DNA of 64,000 nucleotides from Salinicoccus hispanicus (lineage in GTDB: Bacteria; Bacillota; Bacilli; Staphylococcales; Salinicoccaceae): NCBI RefSeq assembly GCF_009831115.1, contig NZ_WUUK01000003.1:248001-312000 (forward strand), in the 5' to 3' direction. Below the pieces are notes generated by a model that made no database searches, was not told the DNA's origin, and saw nothing but the letters and a program-made list of their open reading frames with translations. Positions 17,505-27,061 of this stretch are shown one piece after another (position 1 is the first letter of the stretch; every line of letters starts with the position of its first letter). The position numbers and the translations under genes are program-made.

Positions 17505-19181
17505 TTACCTCTGTTTATATCCGAATTGATCCATGGCTTCCTCTTCAGTGTAAAAGCCGTTTTTAATATCCTTCTCAACCTTACCATATTCCCTGTCGGA
17601 AGGGTTGCCATATCCACCACCGGACGGTGTTACAAGTTCGACCACATCTCCTTTGTCCAGAGGGAGTCTTGTAGTCACACCTAAAGGACCTATGATATTT
17701 CCATTGGCCTTATGCACTTCAATATAGCTGGAAGCACCTTTTTCTCCGCCTTTCATTCCCCACGGTTTAAATTGATGTCTTCCGTAGGTTGCAGACAGAT
17801 ACTGGTTATCACTCAGGATCTCATATGATCTAACAACACCGCGTCCGCCTATATATTCTCCTGCACCACTGCTGTCTTTCCTGAAACCATAATTGCCGAC
17901 AAGAACCCCATACTTTGCCTCAGCAACCTCTATTGGAACATTATACGTTTCACCATTACCCATACAGAATTGTCCACTTTGTCCATCCGCTTCATTTGCT
18001 GCGCCCCATCCACCGACAGACGGTTCAACTATCAGAAAGTCTTCCCCATTATCCGGATGAGTACCGGCTACTGTGACGGAACATACCGATAGGGAATGAC
18101 CCGCAGGTAATTTCTCGGGTATTTCAGGTGCTAAAGCCTTCCAGATCAACTCTGCCCCACCCAATCTGGCTTCAAAGTTCATGGATACCGGTGCCGGTCG
18201 TTCAGCAGATAATATGGATTTTTCATCCGTTATGATCTTCAGTGGTCTGAACAATCCTTCAGTAATATTGAACTGTGGCTGAACAATTGCCAGGTACATC
18301 ACCCTTACACTGGCCAAGAGCCCAAAATAGGAACAGTTCACTGGATGGGACACTTGAGGATGAGACCCTCTGAAATCACAGATGAACGCATCCTCTGTAA
18401 TCGTCACCTTGACTTTTATTTTATAAGGTCCGCCTTTCTCGGGATCTCCTTCTATATAGTCTTCAGCTTCAAAAACACCTTTTGGCAAGGAAGCGATGAC
18501 TTGTTGAGAGTATTCTGCTGAACTTGAAATCAAGTCAGCAATCACTTGTTCTATCGTTTCTTTTGAATGAAGGCCACATAATTCCTTGAACCTTTTCTCA
18601 CCGGTTCTTAGAGCCGCTACTTGCGCCCACATATCTCCGATCGAGAACTGAGGCAGCCTGATATTGTCTGTGATGATTGTTTCGACGCTTTTATTCAAAA
18701 CACCTGCATCAAACAGCTTTACACCAGATAGCTGCAATCCCTCTTGATAGATTTCATTGGAATCACTTGTCAATGAACCTGGATTCTTGCCCCCAACATC
18801 TGTCCAATGGCCTTTGTTGGCTGAAAAAGCTACCAGCTTATTTTCATGGAAAATAGGCATTACGAGTCCGACATCAGAAAGATGGGATCCTCCTCCAATG
18901 TACGGATCATTAATAATGATGATATCTCCTGCTTTCAGTTCTTCACCGAACTTATCAAGGACAGATTTTACCATTGGACTCAGCATACCAATAAATGATG
19001 TTACACCATTGCCCTGGCTTATCAGATTTCCTTTGGCGTCAGTCAGTCCACATGCGTAGTCCAAAACTTCATAAATGATGGGACTCATTGATGTGCGGGC
19101 CAATGCAATAAACATTTCTTCACCAATGGACATCAATGAATCCTTGATGATTTCCTTGACGTATGGATTTGTTCCAGCCAT
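17505..19181 (-). CDS. hyuB: Hydantoinase B/oxoprolinase family subunit (HyuB)
   Basis: A 558-residue protein with HyuB hallmarks: an N-terminal SPIIYEVLDYACGLTDAKG region, IIINDPYIGGGSHLSDV (about 95-112), GHWTDVGG (about 128), a central SHPVNCSYFG, and C-terminal VVRSYE and TPSGGGYGNP. HyuB pairs with HyuA in ATP-dependent opening of cyclic amides such as 5-oxoproline or hydantoins (and, in the same superfamily, acetone carboxylase). It starts 1 bp after the hyuA stop with GAGGTGA upstream, and is followed by iclR. The superfamily is certain; the substrate is not. Confidence 0.88.
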   Translation of the reverse strand: MAGTNPYVKEIIKDSLMSIGEEMFIALARTSMSPIIYEVLDYACGLTDAKGNLISQGNGVTSFIGMLSPMVKSVLDKFGEELKAGDIIIINDPYIGGGSHLSDVGLVMPIFHENKLVAFSANKGHWTDVGGKNPGSLTSDSNEIYQEGLQLSGVKLFDAGVLNKSVETIITDNIRLPQFSIGDMWAQVAALRTGEKRFKELCGLHSKETIEQVIADLISSSAEYSQQVIASLPKGVFEAEDYIEGDPEKGGPYKIKVKVTITEDAFICDFRGSHPQVSHPVNCSYFGLLASVRVMYLAIVQPQFNITEGLFRPLKIITDEKSILSAERPAPVSMNFEARLGGAELIWKALAPEIPEKLPAGHSLSVCSVTVAGTHPDNGEDFLIVEPSVGGWGAANEADGQSGQFCMGNGETYNVPIEVAEAKYGVLVGNYGFRKDSSGAGEYIGGRGVVRSYEILSDNQYLSATYGRHQFKPWGMKGGEKGASSYIEVHKANGNIIGPLGVTTRLPLDKGDVVELVTPSGGGYGNPSDREYGKVEKDIKNGFYTEEEAMDQFGYKQR

Positions 19182-19182
19182 A

Positions 19183-21228
19183 TCATCTCACCTCTATTGT
19201 TAGAATAATATTACCATATACATCGATCTCAGCTTGCTGATTCTCAAGAATCAATGTGGACGATGTTTTCTCTTCTATAACGGCTGGACCCTCGACCAGG
19301 TGTCCTTTGCGGAGCAGATTCCTATCATAGATTCTTGTTTTTACCCAGCCATGTTCCTTATAGTAGATATTTCTGTTTTCCTTTATGGTCTCTTCAAGTT
19401 CCAGACCATTGGCTTCCAATTCCTTGAGAGCCGGCTTTTCAATTTCACCAATAGTCGTCAGATGCATATTCACGATTTCTACTTCAGTGTTCTCAAGTCT
19501 GAAAGAGTATGTGAATTCATGCATCTCATGGAACTTGATCTTGGCTTCTTCTATGAAATCTTGATTCCATTCATCATTTCCAATAGGCATCTTCACCGTA
19601 TGTTCTTGACCTTCATACCTTAAGTCGACAGACCTTTCGAACTTGATTGGGAATCTATCCAGATTATTTTTGGAAAAGTCCTCTAAAGAAGCCTTCTCCA
19701 TATCAGTCCATTGCTTATTGATATCTTCAAAGTCGAGAGCACCGAATTTTTTCAGATAGGTCTGTATATTGTCTTTTCTTGCATCCGACATAAGCATCCC
19801 CCAGGCAGAAAAGACTGAGGCAGCATGCGGAATGACGACTTTCCTGATTTTCAAATTTCTAGCCAGCTCTGCAGCATGCATGGGGCCGCCTCCCCCGAAT
19901 GCTATCATGGTGAAGTCCTGAGGATTGTATCCTTTCCGAACTGAAATCAATTTTAATGCATTGAGCATATTTGAATTCGCAATATCAATAATGCCCAAAG
20001 CGCCGTCTTCTGCGGAAGTTCCGAAAGGTTTCGCCACCTGCTTATCTATTGCTTCTCGAACTTGTGAAAAATCAACATCACTATCAAAATTCTTATCAGA
20101 TAACCTGCCAATATATAGATTCGCGTCTGTTGTGGTTGCTTTTTCCCCACCTTGTCCGTAAGAGACCGGTCCAGGGGTGGATCCTGCAGATTGAGGACCG
20201 ACTTTCAATGAACCCAGTTCATCAATCCAGGCGATGGACCCTCCACCATTACCAATTTCCACTATATCCACTACCGGTACCTTGATCGGATATCCTGCGT
20301 ACTTATCATTCTTCTCAATGTAGTAGTCTGTAGAGACTTTCACGTTGCCTTCACTTATCAATGAGCATTTTGCTGTTGTTCCCCCTATATCAAAAGATAT
20401 GATGTTGGATTCTCCTATTATTTCACCAAGTATAGCGGCACCGTATACCCCTGCAACTGGACCGGATTCCACTAGATTGAGCGGATACTTCTTAGAATCG
20501 GAAAAAGAAGTGATACCACCATTGGATTGCATGATATAACGATTATTATTGGAACTTTTACTGTTGAGCCTGCCATCAAGGCTATCGATGTAACTTTCCA
20601 TTACCGGCTTTACATATGCATTCAAAACAGTTGTATTGGTTCGCTCGTACTCTCTCCATTCTTTAATCATTTCGTGGGAAGCAGTAACAGGCAGTTCCGG
20701 CCAGTTCTCGTTGATCAGTCTGGTGATTTCAATTTCATGCCCAGGATTCTTATAGGCGTGCAGGAGGCAGATGGCGATGGCCTCTACGCCCTCATCTCTA
20801 AAATATTCAATGGCATCAATGACATTCTGTTCATTGAGCGTCTGTAGCACTTCTCCTTTGTAGTTCATTCTCTCTTCTACTTCCAACCTCAAATACCTTT
20901 CGACAAATGGTTCAGGCTTTTTATATTTGAAATTGTATAGATCTGGTCTGTTGCCTCTTGCAATCTCAAGAACATCCCTAGTGCCCTTTGTTGTAATCAA
21001 TCCTACTTTTGACCCCTTTCTTTCCGTCAAAGTATTAATCACCACTGTAGAACCATGTATGAACATTTCAATCGATTCGTAGTCCAGACCCGATTGCGCC
21101 ATAACATTCATGACGCCTTCTTCGAAGTTTGGTGGCGTGGTATGTGCCTTATCAAAAACAAAATCACCATTATCATTCATATAAAGTAAATCAGTAAAAG
21201 TTCCGCCGATATCTGTTGTTACTTTCAT
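19183..21228 (-). CDS. hyuA: Hydantoinase/oxoprolinase A subunit (HyuA, ATP-binding)
   Basis: A 681-residue protein of the actin-like ATPase fold: TTDIGGTFTDLLY at residues 3-15, IHGSTVVINTLTERKG, QSNGG, a second phosphate loop FDIGGTTAKCSLI, and FGGGGPMHA. HyuA activates the cyclic amide with ATP for ring opening together with HyuB. The ATG at 21228 is 5 bp from AGGAGGG; a longer start lacks a ribosome site. It leads the hyuA-hyuB-iclR transcript behind a TTGATA/TATTAT promoter and palindromic operator. The cofactor-dependent acetone carboxylase and N-methylhydantoinase groups are alternatives. Confidence 0.88.
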   Translation of the reverse strand: MKVTTDIGGTFTDLLYMNDNGDFVFDKAHTTPPNFEEGVMNVMAQSGLDYESIEMFIHGSTVVINTLTERKGSKVGLITTKGTRDVLEIARGNRPDLYNFKYKKPEPFVERYLRLEVEERMNYKGEVLQTLNEQNVIDAIEYFRDEGVEAIAICLLHAYKNPGHEIEITRLINENWPELPVTASHEMIKEWREYERTNTTVLNAYVKPVMESYIDSLDGRLNSKSSNNNRYIMQSNGGITSFSDSKKYPLNLVESGPVAGVYGAAILGEIIGESNIISFDIGGTTAKCSLISEGNVKVSTDYYIEKNDKYAGYPIKVPVVDIVEIGNGGGSIAWIDELGSLKVGPQSAGSTPGPVSYGQGGEKATTTDANLYIGRLSDKNFDSDVDFSQVREAIDKQVAKPFGTSAEDGALGIIDIANSNMLNALKLISVRKGYNPQDFTMIAFGGGGPMHAAELARNLKIRKVVIPHAASVFSAWGMLMSDARKDNIQTYLKKFGALDFEDINKQWTDMEKASLEDFSKNNLDRFPIKFERSVDLRYEGQEHTVKMPIGNDEWNQDFIEEAKIKFHEMHEFTYSFRLENTEVEIVNMHLTTIGEIEKPALKELEANGLELEETIKENRNIYYKEHGWVKTRIYDRNLLRKGHLVEGPAVIEEKTSSTLILENQQAEIDVYGNIILTIEVR

Positions 21229-21242
21229 ACTATCCCTCCTGT

Positions 21243-21308
21243 TGGTTCTTAAAAAGAACCATTGGTTCATATAATATTAATAATAGTATTAATTCTGAAA
21301 ATTATCAA
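21243..21308 (-). promoter_or_regulatory. Promoter and palindromic operator of hyuA-hyuB-iclR
   Basis: On the minus strand TTGATA (21308-21303), a 17-base spacer and TATTAT (21285-21280). Eighteen bases beyond it TGGTTCTT and AAGAACCA flank AAA (21243-21261). A lone half-site GGTTC sits at 21264-21268 on the plus strand. Layout and sequence copy the DUF1177 promoter, so both transcripts should respond to one regulator. Confidence 0.82.
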
Positions 21309-21388
21309 TAATTAAATAGAACTCATTAATATTTTTAGAGGAGGAGACCTCCAGATTCAGCTACTGCTTTTAATACATATCAACTCAG

Positions 21389-21417
21389 TTGAATTCATAA
21401 CTGTCTCTTGGTTCTAT
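21389..21417 (+). promoter_or_regulatory. Candidate nhaC promoter overlapping an operator half-site
   Basis: TTGAAT (21389-21394), a 17-base spacer and TTCTAT (21412-21417) could drive the antiporter gene. A single GGTTCT (21410-21415), half of the hyu operator, overlaps the -10. The promoter is weak and the half-site could be chance. Confidence 0.35.
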
Positions 21418-21512
21418 AAACTCATTGGAGAGAAAAATTTTTATTGCATATCTTCGCATATTTATTTAATATATATACATATTGTTTCATATTTATAAAC
21501 GGAGGTGCTTTT

Positions 21513-23036
21513 TTGGAATTTGAAGCTTACGGCATGCTGTCACTGCTGCCGGTCATCATCGCAATTCTGCTCGCATTCATTACTAAAAACGTCATCATAT
21601 CTTTATTCCTTGGCGCCCTGGCAGGTGTATTCATCATCAATGGCCTGAACCCGATCGACTCGATCACGACATTCATCGGAGACTATGTATTCGTCCAGCT
21701 GACGGATAGCTATAATGCGGCTGTCATTGCGCTGCTCATCTTCATCGGCGGATTTGTATCTCTGATGGAGAAATCCGGAGGTGCTGTTGCATTTGCGAAA
21801 AGTGTATCGAAGTACATTACGACACGCACGAAGGCAACACTAGCCACCTGGTTTGGTGGCATCATCATATTCTTCTCCGATATCGGTACACCGCTCATCG
21901 TCGGACCGATATTTGAATCTACATATGACAAATTGAAGGTTTCACGAGAAAAACTGGCCTGGATCTTGGACTCCACAGCAACACCCGTTGCGGTACTGAT
22001 CCCATTCATTGGCTGGGGGATCTACATCATGGGGCTGATCAATGAGGAGTTCGCAAGACTGGGACTCACTGAATCGGATTTCAGCGCCTATATGAATGCT
22101 TGGCCCTACTTCATCTATCCGATTCTTGCGGTACTGATTGTTCCTGCAGTTGTCCTACTCAAAAGAGACTTCGGACCGATGCGCACTGCTGAGAAAAGAA
22201 CAACTGAGGGTGAGAGATACTGGCCGAATGCCGCACCATTGAGACAACCTGCTGCACCGGACCTGCAGGCTGAGAACAACAGCCGTCCAATACTGATCTG
22301 GCTGCCGCTCGCTGTACTGTTCGTCACGCTATTCGGCCTGCTGGTTCCTGAAGGATTCCCATTCGAGGCAGTTTCCGGTTCAACATTCAGGGTGGCACTG
22401 AGTACGGCCTATCTGTTCGCAAGCATCACCCTGATCATCCTGATGATCTCCTTTAAAGTACACACATTCAAGGCATCGTTTGAAATCTATACGACAGGCA
22501 TGCAGCGCATGATCAATGTCATCGTTATCATCGTCCTGGCATGGGCGATCGGCATGGTGCTTGAAGAGATGGGCACTGCCAACTATATTGTCCAGATCAT
22601 TGATGGCAACATTCCGCTCGTAGTCATTCCGATGCTGATTTTCATTGTCGGTTCTGTCATGGCATTTGCGAGTGGGACATCATGGGGCACGTTCGCAATC
22701 ATGCTGCCGATCGCCATTCCGATTGCCGCCCAGCTCGATATCTCCATCTACATCTGCATTGGCGCGGTCATTTCAGCGGGTATATTCGGCGACCACTGTT
22801 CACCGATTTCCGATTCGACGATTCTTTCGTCCACAGGTGCAGGGAGTGATCATATCGACCATGTTAAAACCCAACTGCCGATGGCACTATTGAACGGCAC
22901 TATCACAGTCATCGCACTGTTTGTCGGTACACTCACCGACAGTCCACTCATTGTAGTCGGTGCCATTGCACTGATGGTCATCAGCGTGTTCATCATGAGC
23001 AGGCTGCCGGACAGGAAAACAGCATCAGAGCAGTAA
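21513..23036 (+). CDS. NhaC family Na+/H+ antiporter
   Basis: A 507-residue membrane protein with about 12 hydrophobic segments. NhaC/ArsB-superfamily features include AFITKNVIISLFLGALAG, a FFSDIGTPLIVGPI loop, TATPVAVLIPFIGWG, and FGDHCSPISDSTILSSTGAG near the C-terminus. It exchanges Na+ (or couples Na+/H+ to a carboxylate, as in malate/lactate relatives). The start is TTG at 21513, with GGAGG 7 bp upstream; upstream in-frame codons lack a ribosome site. It is transcribed away from hyuA. The base composition rises sharply here relative to the left side. Confidence 0.88.
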   Translation: MEFEAYGMLSLLPVIIAILLAFITKNVIISLFLGALAGVFIINGLNPIDSITTFIGDYVFVQLTDSYNAAVIALLIFIGGFVSLMEKSGGAVAFAKSVSKYITTRTKATLATWFGGIIIFFSDIGTPLIVGPIFESTYDKLKVSREKLAWILDSTATPVAVLIPFIGWGIYIMGLINEEFARLGLTESDFSAYMNAWPYFIYPILAVLIVPAVVLLKRDFGPMRTAEKRTTEGERYWPNAAPLRQPAAPDLQAENNSRPILIWLPLAVLFVTLFGLLVPEGFPFEAVSGSTFRVALSTAYLFASITLIILMISFKVHTFKASFEIYTTGMQRMINVIVIIVLAWAIGMVLEEMGTANYIVQIIDGNIPLVVIPMLIFIVGSVMAFASGTSWGTFAIMLPIAIPIAAQLDISIYICIGAVISAGIFGDHCSPISDSTILSSTGAGSDHIDHVKTQLPMALLNGTITVIALFVGTLTDSPLIVVGAIALMVISVFIMSRLPDRKTASEQ

Positions 23037-23158
23037 TACAAAAGAATATCTCCCTGATTGAAAGACTTCTTTGCCATCATGCGTTGTTTCAAGGGATGCT
23101 TTATTCTATAGTGGATATATGGTTTAAAATGAAGGATATGATAGGAAGGGAGATACAT

Positions 23159-24346
23159 ATGGATATACAAACGTTTGTAGACCGCTATTATGTAGAACGC
23201 AAAAACACGAATTCAACGAAATGGGATCTGCTCGAGGAACGTTTCGGCGATGCGGATCTGCTGCCGATTTGGGTGGCGGATATGGAATTCAAGGCACCGG
23301 ATGGTGTCATAGAGGCACTGACGGAACGTGTACAGCATGGGGCCTACGGCTATTCGTTCATTCCGGATGCCTACTACGATACCTACTCCAACTGGATGGA
23401 ATCACGCTTCGGCTATAAGGTGGAGAAGGAATGGTGCCGTCCGGCGACGGGTGTTGTATCCGCACTCTACTGGTTCATGAACTGTTATACGGAAGAAGGG
23501 GATGCGGTGATCATCACACCACCGGTCTATTACCCATTCTTCAATGTCATCAAGGATCTTGACCGCAAGCTTGTGACTGCGGATATGACGGATAATGATG
23601 GCCGCTTCGAACTCGACTTCGAGCTGTTCGAGCAGCGTATTGAGGAAAATGACGTAAAGCTCTTCATTTTATGTTCACCGCATAATCCGGCAGGTCGCGT
23701 GTGGACGGAAACGGAACTTGAACGCATGCTTGCCATTTGTGAGAAGCATGATGTCCTCGTCATTGCCGACGAGATCCATCAGGACTTTACTTACGGCGAT
23801 CACACCCATACGCCGGCACCCCTTGTTGCCGGTGGCAAGTACGCCGACCGCATTCTGCTCGTCAATGCTGCCTCCAAGTCATTCAACCTGCCGGGACTGC
23901 TCCATGCCAACATCGTCATCCAGAACGCCGAGCTACGTGGACAGTTCGACAACTATGCGGGTCAGCATATCAAGAGTGAGAAGAACATCCTCGGCCACAT
24001 TGCAACGCAAGCTGCCTATGAGACCGGAGAAGAATGGCTTGATGCTCTGAAATCCGTTATCCTATCGAACTTCGACTATCTGAAGACGCAACTCGCGGAA
24101 CATATCCCGGAAGCGAAAGTATGCACGTTCGAAGGCACCTACTTACCGATGGTCGATCTACGTGGTTTCCTCGCCCCTGAAGATGTGAAGGATTTCATTC
24201 AGGAAAAATGCAAGCTCGCTGTCGACTACGGAGACTGGTTCGGCGATGCCTATCAGGGCTATGTGCGTCTGAATCTTGCGACACATCCGAAGTTCATTGA
24301 AGAAGCTGTCGATCGTATCGTTACCGAATATAAAAAACTGAAGTAA
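23159..24346 (+). CDS. MalY/PatB family PLP-dependent C-S lyase (cystathionine beta-lyase type)
   Basis: A 395-residue fold-type I PLP enzyme with the MalY/PatB opening LLPIWVADMEFKAP (about 34-47), a substrate loop SPHNPAGRVW, DEIHQDF, and the PLP lysine in NAASKSFNLPGL (about residue 240). It cleaves cystathionine or other cysteine conjugates to pyruvate, ammonia and a thiol. The ATG at 23159 follows GGAAGGGAG. It lies about 120 bp after nhaC with a possible own promoter, and a strong terminator follows. The exact thiol substrate cannot be told. Confidence 0.86.
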   Translation: MDIQTFVDRYYVERKNTNSTKWDLLEERFGDADLLPIWVADMEFKAPDGVIEALTERVQHGAYGYSFIPDAYYDTYSNWMESRFGYKVEKEWCRPATGVVSALYWFMNCYTEEGDAVIITPPVYYPFFNVIKDLDRKLVTADMTDNDGRFELDFELFEQRIEENDVKLFILCSPHNPAGRVWTETELERMLAICEKHDVLVIADEIHQDFTYGDHTHTPAPLVAGGKYADRILLVNAASKSFNLPGLLHANIVIQNAELRGQFDNYAGQHIKSEKNILGHIATQAAYETGEEWLDALKSVILSNFDYLKTQLAEHIPEAKVCTFEGTYLPMVDLRGFLAPEDVKDFIQEKCKLAVDYGDWFGDAYQGYVRLNLATHPKFIEEAVDRIVTEYKKLK

Positions 24347-24349
24347 ATA

Positions 24350-24389
24350 AAATGCCCTAGATTCCGTTGCGGATCCAGGGCATTTTTTG
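24350..24389 (+). terminator. Terminator of the MalY-type gene
   Basis: AAATGCCCT and AGGGCATTT arms with an internal GGATCC/GGATTC-like pairing, followed by a T run, begin 4 bp after the stop codon. Confidence 0.9.
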
Positions 24390-24478
24390 TATGATCTCTT
24401 TCGATCAATAGGCATTTTGACCGGCTCCTCCGTTTATGCAACAATGAATACAAATGAACCGGAGCGGAGGGGATCGGT

Positions 24479-25858
24479 ATGGCAAAAGAAAAACTGGAGA
24501 ATAAAGGTGTTGTTGTGGTGATCATCGCCGCAGCTTTTCTTTTGACCTTCAACCAATTCCTTTTAATCACAGCATTTCCAACAATCATGGCGGAATTCGA
24601 TATTAATGCCACTCAGGTGCAGTGGCTGACCAATGCCTTCATCCTCGTTGCATTAATCTTCATTCCGATGTCGGGGTACCTTTCTACGACCTATTCCGCC
24701 CGGACACTCATCATCTTCTCACTCACCTGTCTATTGGTCGGTACGGCAATCGGCGGCTGGTCACCGAACTTCGGTGTACTGCTGCTATCACGTATGATCC
24801 AGGCGGTGGGGGCTGGCATCATCCTGCCGCTGATCCAGACGATACTGCTGATCGTCTTTCCCTATCACCGGCGGGGATTTGCGATGGGACTGCTTGGTGC
24901 CGTAACGAACATTGCCCCTGCTTCCGCGCCATCCATTTCAGGTATCATCATCGACTATCTTGACTGGCGGGCGCTACATTGGGTAATTCTTCCATTCATC
25001 CTGATCACATTCGTACTCGCACTCTTCTTCATGAAGAATGTACTCGAGCAGAACCGGTCGACACTCGACATCCGTTCCGTCATCCTATCGGCATCCGGGT
25101 TTGCGCTATTCATTCTCGGTCTTAGCAACATCAGCACCTATGGATTCCTGAATGTCTTCACTATACTTCCAATGGTCATTGGTCTCGTCGGTATACTGTT
25201 CTTCATCAGCCGACAGTTCAAAATACCAGTGCCCATAATGAACCTTAATCTCTTCAGGAACAGGACATTCAGCCTGGCCATCATTTTGATATTCATCAAC
25301 ATGATGCTTCTGCTGTCTACCGAAACAATTCTGCCGATGTTTGCACAGAATGCGCTTGGCACCAGTGCGTTCCTGTCCGGGTTCCTGCTCGTCCCAGGCA
25401 CCATCATCCTATCTGTCATCACTTTCATTTCAGGTAACCTCTACGACAGATACGGAGGCAAACGGATCGCCACAATCGGATTCGCCTGTACGACCGCTTC
25501 CCTCATCCTGCTCAACACTGTCGGCATCGATGATTCACCCTACTGGGTCATGGTCCACTTCTGTCTGTTCATGACCGGATTCGGACTGACACTCATGCCA
25601 CTCGTCACTGTCAGCATGTCGGAACTCGGGAAGGCCGATATCCCCCATGGTTCGGCAATTGTCAATACCGTACGCCAGTTCGCCATGGCCTTCGGCATCA
25701 TCATACTGACATCCATCATCAGCATCACCGTTGCGGTCATGGATGCCCCTTATGCAGAAAGCAATTATGCCGGTACTTCGTATGCCCTGGTGGTGATGGC
25801 AGTGCTTGGCGCCATTGGACTCATTCTGACGCTGAGATTGAAGGAGAAAAGGGACTGA
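24479..25858 (+). CDS. MFS efflux transporter, EmrB/QacA (DHA2) type
   Basis: A 459-residue protein with about 13-14 membrane segments. The N-terminal TAFPTIMAEFDINATQVQWLTNAF stretch and the SRMIQAVGAGIILPLIQ motif are those of DHA2 drug:H+ antiporters such as LmrB, EmrB and QacA. It would export hydrophobic drugs or metabolites with the proton gradient. The ATG at 24479 has GGAGGGGAT upstream. It is a single gene between two terminators. Substrate cannot be deduced. Confidence 0.88.
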   Translation: MAKEKLENKGVVVVIIAAAFLLTFNQFLLITAFPTIMAEFDINATQVQWLTNAFILVALIFIPMSGYLSTTYSARTLIIFSLTCLLVGTAIGGWSPNFGVLLLSRMIQAVGAGIILPLIQTILLIVFPYHRRGFAMGLLGAVTNIAPASAPSISGIIIDYLDWRALHWVILPFILITFVLALFFMKNVLEQNRSTLDIRSVILSASGFALFILGLSNISTYGFLNVFTILPMVIGLVGILFFISRQFKIPVPIMNLNLFRNRTFSLAIILIFINMMLLLSTETILPMFAQNALGTSAFLSGFLLVPGTIILSVITFISGNLYDRYGGKRIATIGFACTTASLILLNTVGIDDSPYWVMVHFCLFMTGFGLTLMPLVTVSMSELGKADIPHGSAIVNTVRQFAMAFGIIILTSIISITVAVMDAPYAESNYAGTSYALVVMAVLGAIGLILTLRLKEKRD

Positions 25859-25865
25859 CCACATA

Positions 25866-25900
25866 AAGATGCCCTTCAGATTAATTCTGAAGGGCATCTT
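25866..25900. terminator. Bidirectional terminator
   Basis: Perfect 15-base arms (25866-25880, 25886-25900) flank TTAAT, with A/T runs on both sides. It serves the MFS gene (plus) and the convergent aminotransferase gene (minus), whose stop codon begins at the next base. Confidence 0.92.
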
Positions 25901-27061
25901 TTATTTTTCTTCCAGCATATTGATATATTTCTCAAGGCGATCCGCCGCTTCTGTCAGCTCTTCCATGCTGCAGGCGAATGACAGTCGGATATGCCCTTCC
26001 CCATATCCCGAAAATGAACGCCCAGGGACGACCGCGAGCTGGACACTTTCCAATAGATCAGTCGCGAACTTGAAGGAATCGTCTTCATATTTCCTGATGG
26101 ACGGGAAGATATAGAAGGCACCGGTCGGTCTGGATACTTCGAGCCCCATATCGATCAGCCGCCTGTAGATGTAGTCGCGTCGCTCGATATACGATGCATT
26201 CATCTCCTCGGGCACATGCCTCTGGTTCTTCAGTGCTTCAATGGCGGCGTACTGGCTCGGGATGGCCGCACAGATTGTGTTGTAGAGATGGACCGCAGTG
26301 ATGTCTTCCATGATTGTCTTATCACCTACAACGTAGCCGATACGCCAACCGGTCATGGCATGGGACTTGCTGAGTCCGTTGACGACGAGCACCTTCTCTT
26401 TGATGTCGGTGTAGCTCGACAGACTGATATGTTCCCCTTCCAATGTATTCTCCGCATATATTTCATCAGTGATGATGAATATGTCATGCTGCCTGAACAC
26501 TTCGACCAGCGCGTCCATCTGTGGCTTCGTATACGTCACCCCTGTCGGGTTGGTCGGATAGTTGAGGATGATAGCCTTCGTCCGATCAGTGATATTGGAT
26601 TCGATCAGTTCCGGTGTTGCAATAAAATCCGTTTCCGTCATATCGACAAACTTTGTTACGCCACCCGAGAGTTCGACAATAGGTTCATATCCAAGGTAGG
26701 TTGGTGCCGGAATAAGCACTTCATCGCCAGGATCGAGGATGGCACGCAGGATGGCGTCGATGCCCTCACTGCCCCCCACTGTCACCAGCACTTCCCCATT
26801 CGGATCATACTCCGCTTCATATTTTTCCCTGTAGTACTGGCTGATGGTCTCTCTCAGTTCGAAGAGGCCTGTGTTATGGGAGTATTTCATGGATTTCGTA
26901 TTGATCGCCTCAATGGCTGCATTCTTGATGGGCTGTGGTGTTTCAAAGTCCGGCTGACCCAGTGTCAGATCCACCGCATCCGGAAACTCATCCACCCGGT
27001 TCGCAAACTGCCGTGTGCCGGGCACTTCGATATCTTTCATACGCCTATTCGCCTGTGGCAT
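25901..27061 (-). CDS. Class I/II PLP aminotransferase (PatA/AspC type)
   Basis: A 386-residue aminotransferase with LTLGQPDFETP (about 32-42), NPTGVTY, DEIYAEN, the PLP lysine in VNGLSKSHAMTGWRIGY (about residue 232), and a C-terminal Arg in RLSFA. The pattern resembles PatA-type N-acetyl-diaminopimelate aminotransferases of Firmicutes more than mitochondrial-type AspC. ATG at 27061 is preceded by AAAGAGGG. Monocistronic, ending at a shared terminator. The amino donor and acceptor are uncertain. Confidence 0.85.
   Translation of the reverse strand: MPQANRRMKDIEVPGTRQFANRVDEFPDAVDLTLGQPDFETPQPIKNAAIEAINTKSMKYSHNTGLFELRETISQYYREKYEAEYDPNGEVLVTVGGSEGIDAILRAILDPGDEVLIPAPTYLGYEPIVELSGGVTKFVDMTETDFIATPELIESNITDRTKAIILNYPTNPTGVTYTKPQMDALVEVFRQHDIFIITDEIYAENTLEGEHISLSSYTDIKEKVLVVNGLSKSHAMTGWRIGYVVGDKTIMEDITAVHLYNTICAAIPSQYAAIEALKNQRHVPEEMNASYIERRDYIYRRLIDMGLEVSRPTGAFYIFPSIRKYEDDSFKFATDLLESVQLAVVPGRSFSGYGEGHIRLSFACSMEELTEAADRLEKYINMLEEK

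Noticed and set aside
10351-21228. Ergothioneine degradation operon
   Set aside because: DUF917 and hydantoinase fit, but ergothionase, thiourocanate hydratase and the methyltransferase are absent.
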